The notes below the pieces were generated by a model, which was not told the DNA's origin, searched no databases, and worked only from the letters and a program-made list of their open reading frames with translations. A DNA stretch of 64,000 bases from Odontesthes bonariensis (lineage: Eukaryota > Chordata > Actinopteri > Atheriniformes > Atherinopsidae). Below are positions 62,501-64,000 of the stretch, piece by piece. The translations under genes were made by a program, and so were the position numbers. The stretch is taken from contig NC_134510.1 of NCBI RefSeq assembly GCF_027942865.1, positions 20,081,209 through 20,145,208 of the forward strand, written 5' to 3'. Numbering within the stretch: the first letter of the stretch is position 1; every line of letters begins with the position of its first letter.

Positions 62501-63944
62501 TTTGGTAACATCAGAGCTGTCACAGACGCTGGTGTATCAACTTGATCTACGTCTACAGTTGGATCACATCATACTCATACGACCTTCATTGTTCCGTCTA
62601 GAAAAGAAGATATGTGCCTCGTTCGGCACGTTAGCAGGATGATTCAAAAAGCTTTTTGTCAGAAATGGGACACGGCCCAATTCAGAAGAGGTCTAGTTCT
62701 GATTACGATCCCGGAGTACAAGTTCGCTGAACGTGTGTGGCTCACATTTTCATTTTGGCGCATGTGAAGGTTTAAATCATTTCAGTCTGATTGTTGAAAC
62801 CAACTTCAGCCGGCATCAGTGCTGTGGTTTGTTAGGAAGTGGTGCAGCGATACATGCCGCTACACCACACACTGTTGGTAAAAACATCGTGAAGCGCGAG
62901 TAGGGGTCATGCATTCGTATCCGTTCCCAGCCAGCATGTCCATGTGGGGCCCATAAGGTTTAAATTTGGTCTGCAGATAAGGGTCCCATGTGGGTTTGTC
63001 CGCAGTTTCCACGGTGGCCTCACCTGTGTTTGCCCATATGGGTTTCAAAGTGCAACTAGAAGGGTTAGGGTTAGGGTTATGCTAAGCGTTAAATTATTCC
63101 AAAGGCAATATAGATAAACACATCACACAAAGTAAAAGAATGTTCACATTCAAATAGGCTAAATGCAAAGTCCAACTAAAGCCACACAGCAACTTAAAAC
63201 CCATAGGGGCAAACACAGGTGAGGCCACCGTGGAAACTGCGGACAAACCCACATGGGACCCTTATCTGCAGCCCAAATTTAAACCTTGTGGGCCCCACAT
63301 GGACATGCTGGCTGGGTTTCAGTGCTTCTTAAGCCTCTACACTTCTCGACGGTGTTCAAATTGTTTTGTTCAGGCTGATTTTGACCTTAGTTGGATGGCA
63401 TGAGCCCTCCGAACAGTTCAAGACTCAGCAACAATCTGTTCTTTTGTTTGGGTTTGTGGTTTCACGTTATGGCAGCGCTGCCCTATTAAAGCACTGCGCC
63501 GCGACCTTGGTTGCCAAACTCTACCGCAGCTTCTTCTCACTCAGCAGAGTTGTCAGTACCAGAATGAAATGTTCCGTCGGGGATGAAGAAAGCGCCCACG
63601 GTAATCCCAACCAGAATCAGAAATTTAAAGAACCAGAACCTGCAGAGACGAACATCAACAAACACACCGTCAGCACAGACGACAGAGGTAGAGTTTCTAA
63701 TCCAGCCAATAGCTCGGAACCTCTGTGGAACGATAACAGCCTAATGGAGCTCTTACCCGCTTTGAATAGCTGCACGTGGGTCTTTACTGTTACGGACACG
63801 AATCATTATGGCAGAGAACAGAAAGAAGAAGCAGGTCATGGCAAAGCACATGCGGTACACGGACTTGTAGCCCACAATGACATCACAGTTGACCTGGTTG
63901 TCAATACCAGGTATAGATGTTCCTCCCTGACAGAATCCTGGGAT
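59379..63944 (-). CDS. serinc2: Serine incorporator 2 (SERINC family), 5' part outside window
   Basis: Multipass membrane protein of the SERINC (TDE1/TMS) family, linked to phospholipid handling in ER and plasma membranes. Visible exons in gene order: 63757-63944, 63560-63639, 62152-62289, 61520-61689, 61333-61423, 60416-60566, 60099-60308, 59379-59517. They total 1167 nt, 388 residues plus TGA, all junctions in phase. Human SERINC2 is 455 aa, so roughly the first 65 residues (first exon(s)) lie past the right edge. Nine hydrophobic segments are visible. Family marks: [128 protein letters not shown] and KVFISLNL favour SERINC2 over SERINC1/3. One N-glycosylation sequon (NSS) lies in the loop before QWWDAQ. 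Confidence 0.94.
59691..59704 (-). promoter_or_regulatory. Textbook CTCF motif in the last serinc2 intron
   Basis: Minus strand CCACCAGAGGGCGC matches the core CTCF consensus CCASYAGRKGGCRS at every position. CTCF sites mark chromatin domain boundaries; occupancy is unknown. Confidence 0.5.
60099..60308 (-). CDS. serinc2: serinc2 coding exon (cytosolic loop, ninth transmembrane segment)
   Basis: Acceptor GTGTCTGGTAG, donor TACCA|GTAAGT. Encodes [18 protein letters not shown], a Gly/acidic loop, AVDNEEE, then [20 protein letters not shown]. Confidence 0.95.
60416..60566 (-). CDS. serinc2: serinc2 coding exon (glycosylated loop, eighth transmembrane segment)
   Basis: Acceptor GCACTTTAG, donor GCCAG|GTGAGT. 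Encodes [19 protein letters not shown] with the NSS sequon, then [20 protein letters not shown]. Confidence 0.94.
61333..61423 (-). CDS. serinc2: serinc2 coding exon (seventh transmembrane segment)
   Basis: Acceptor TTGCAAACAG, donor TCCAA|GTGAGT; 91 nt. Encodes [20 protein letters not shown]. Confidence 0.94.
61520..61689 (-). CDS. serinc2: serinc2 coding exon (fifth and sixth transmembrane segments)
   Basis: Acceptor GTTTATTGCAG, donor ATACAG|GTACAG. Encodes [20 protein letters not shown] and [20 protein letters not shown], ending PKIQ. Confidence 0.95.
62152..62289 (-). CDS. serinc2: serinc2 coding exon (fourth transmembrane segment)
   Basis: Acceptor TTTAAACAG, donor TTTGCAG|GTAAAG. Encodes [20 protein letters not shown], then LIDFAHSWN, a family signature. 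Confidence 0.94.
62926..63316. repeat. Long inverted repeat, 120-bp arms about 97% identical, 151-bp spacer
   Basis: The left arm (62926-63045) and the reverse complement of the right arm (63197-63316) differ at about three positions. The spacer holds AGGGTTAGGGTTAGGGTTA, three telomere-like units (63060-63078). The arms contain fish-repeat words such as CCCATGTGGGTTT. It lies in the 1.27-kb serinc2 intron (62290-63559) and would form a long hairpin in the pre-mRNA. It could be a foldback/MITE-type element; no target duplication was identified. Confidence 0.85.
63560..63639 (-). CDS. serinc2: serinc2 coding exon (third transmembrane segment)
   Basis: Acceptor GTCTCTGCAG, donor TTCTG|GTACTG; 80 nt. 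Encodes [20 protein letters not shown]. Confidence 0.94.
63757..63944 (-). CDS. serinc2: serinc2 coding exon (second transmembrane segment)
   Basis: Acceptor CCTTTCTTAG, donor AGCGG|GTAAGA. Encodes IPGFCQGG, a Cys-containing lumenal loop, and [20 protein letters not shown], ending at [10 protein letters not shown]. Confidence 0.93.
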
Positions 63945-64000
63945 CTAAGAAAGGGAAGAAAACCAGATAAAACAAGCTGCAAACACGATCAACAGCTTAT

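Noticed and set aside
63060..63078. Telomere-like repeat as a true interstitial telomere or chromosome end
   Set aside because: Only three units, inside the spacer of an inverted repeat in a gene intron.

Overview
The window looks like nuclear DNA of a teleost fish, probably a percomorph. Its genes are split by short GT-AG introns. Tc1-like relics, hAT- and piggyBac-like MITEs, a fish tRNA-type SINE and many microsatellites fill the rest. Nothing is bacterial: I see no operons, ribosome binding sites, CRISPR arrays or rRNA/tRNA genes. All gene models are hand-built by joining splice sites whose reading phases agree.

Three protein genes are well supported, all on the minus strand. (1) edn2, preproendothelin-2, in five small coding exons (1852-3915): 156 codons plus stop, with both dibasic-flanked cysteine modules. 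(2) hivep3 (Schnurri-3/KRC, a ZAS-family zinc-finger factor) in eight coding exons (9716-22001). The exon lengths sum to 6006 nt, giving 2001 codons plus stop, with both paired C2H2 modules, the central C2HC finger and the C-terminal conserved block. (3) serinc2, a multipass serine incorporator-family membrane protein: eight 3' coding exons (59379-63944), 388 codons plus stop; the first exon(s) lie beyond the right edge. A possible 3' end of a fourth gene on the plus strand (about 83-706) is unrecognised and tail-to-tail with edn2.

Layout: 1-1.2 kb, possible gene end. 1.2-4.1 kb, edn2 with a TATA-like promoter. 4.1-9.2 kb, intergenic, with a complete 1036-bp hAT-type MITE and a perfect 17-bp-arm palindrome. 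9.2-22.4 kb, hivep3. 22.4-52.4 kb, about 30 kb without recognisable coding sequence, probably hivep3 5' non-coding exons and introns up to a CpG-rich candidate promoter near 52 kb; it holds three Tc1-like relics, a SINE and a LINE scrap. 52.4-57.8 kb, intergenic, with a purine tract and a palindrome-bearing block that looks like a conserved non-coding element. 57.8-64 kb, serinc2, with a long inverted repeat in one intron and a textbook CTCF motif in another.

The three genes do not share a pathway; they are neighbours. The edn2-hivep3 adjacency and orientation match human 1p34, and SERINC2 is on human 1p35, so the block is old synteny. I found no novel multi-gene system. The points most worth checking are two introns inside a region that is one giant exon in mammalian HIVEP genes (one carrying a TTAA-flanked MITE with a CTCF-like motif), an endothelin peptide lacking the usual Lys9, and the near-perfect inverted repeat in serinc2.
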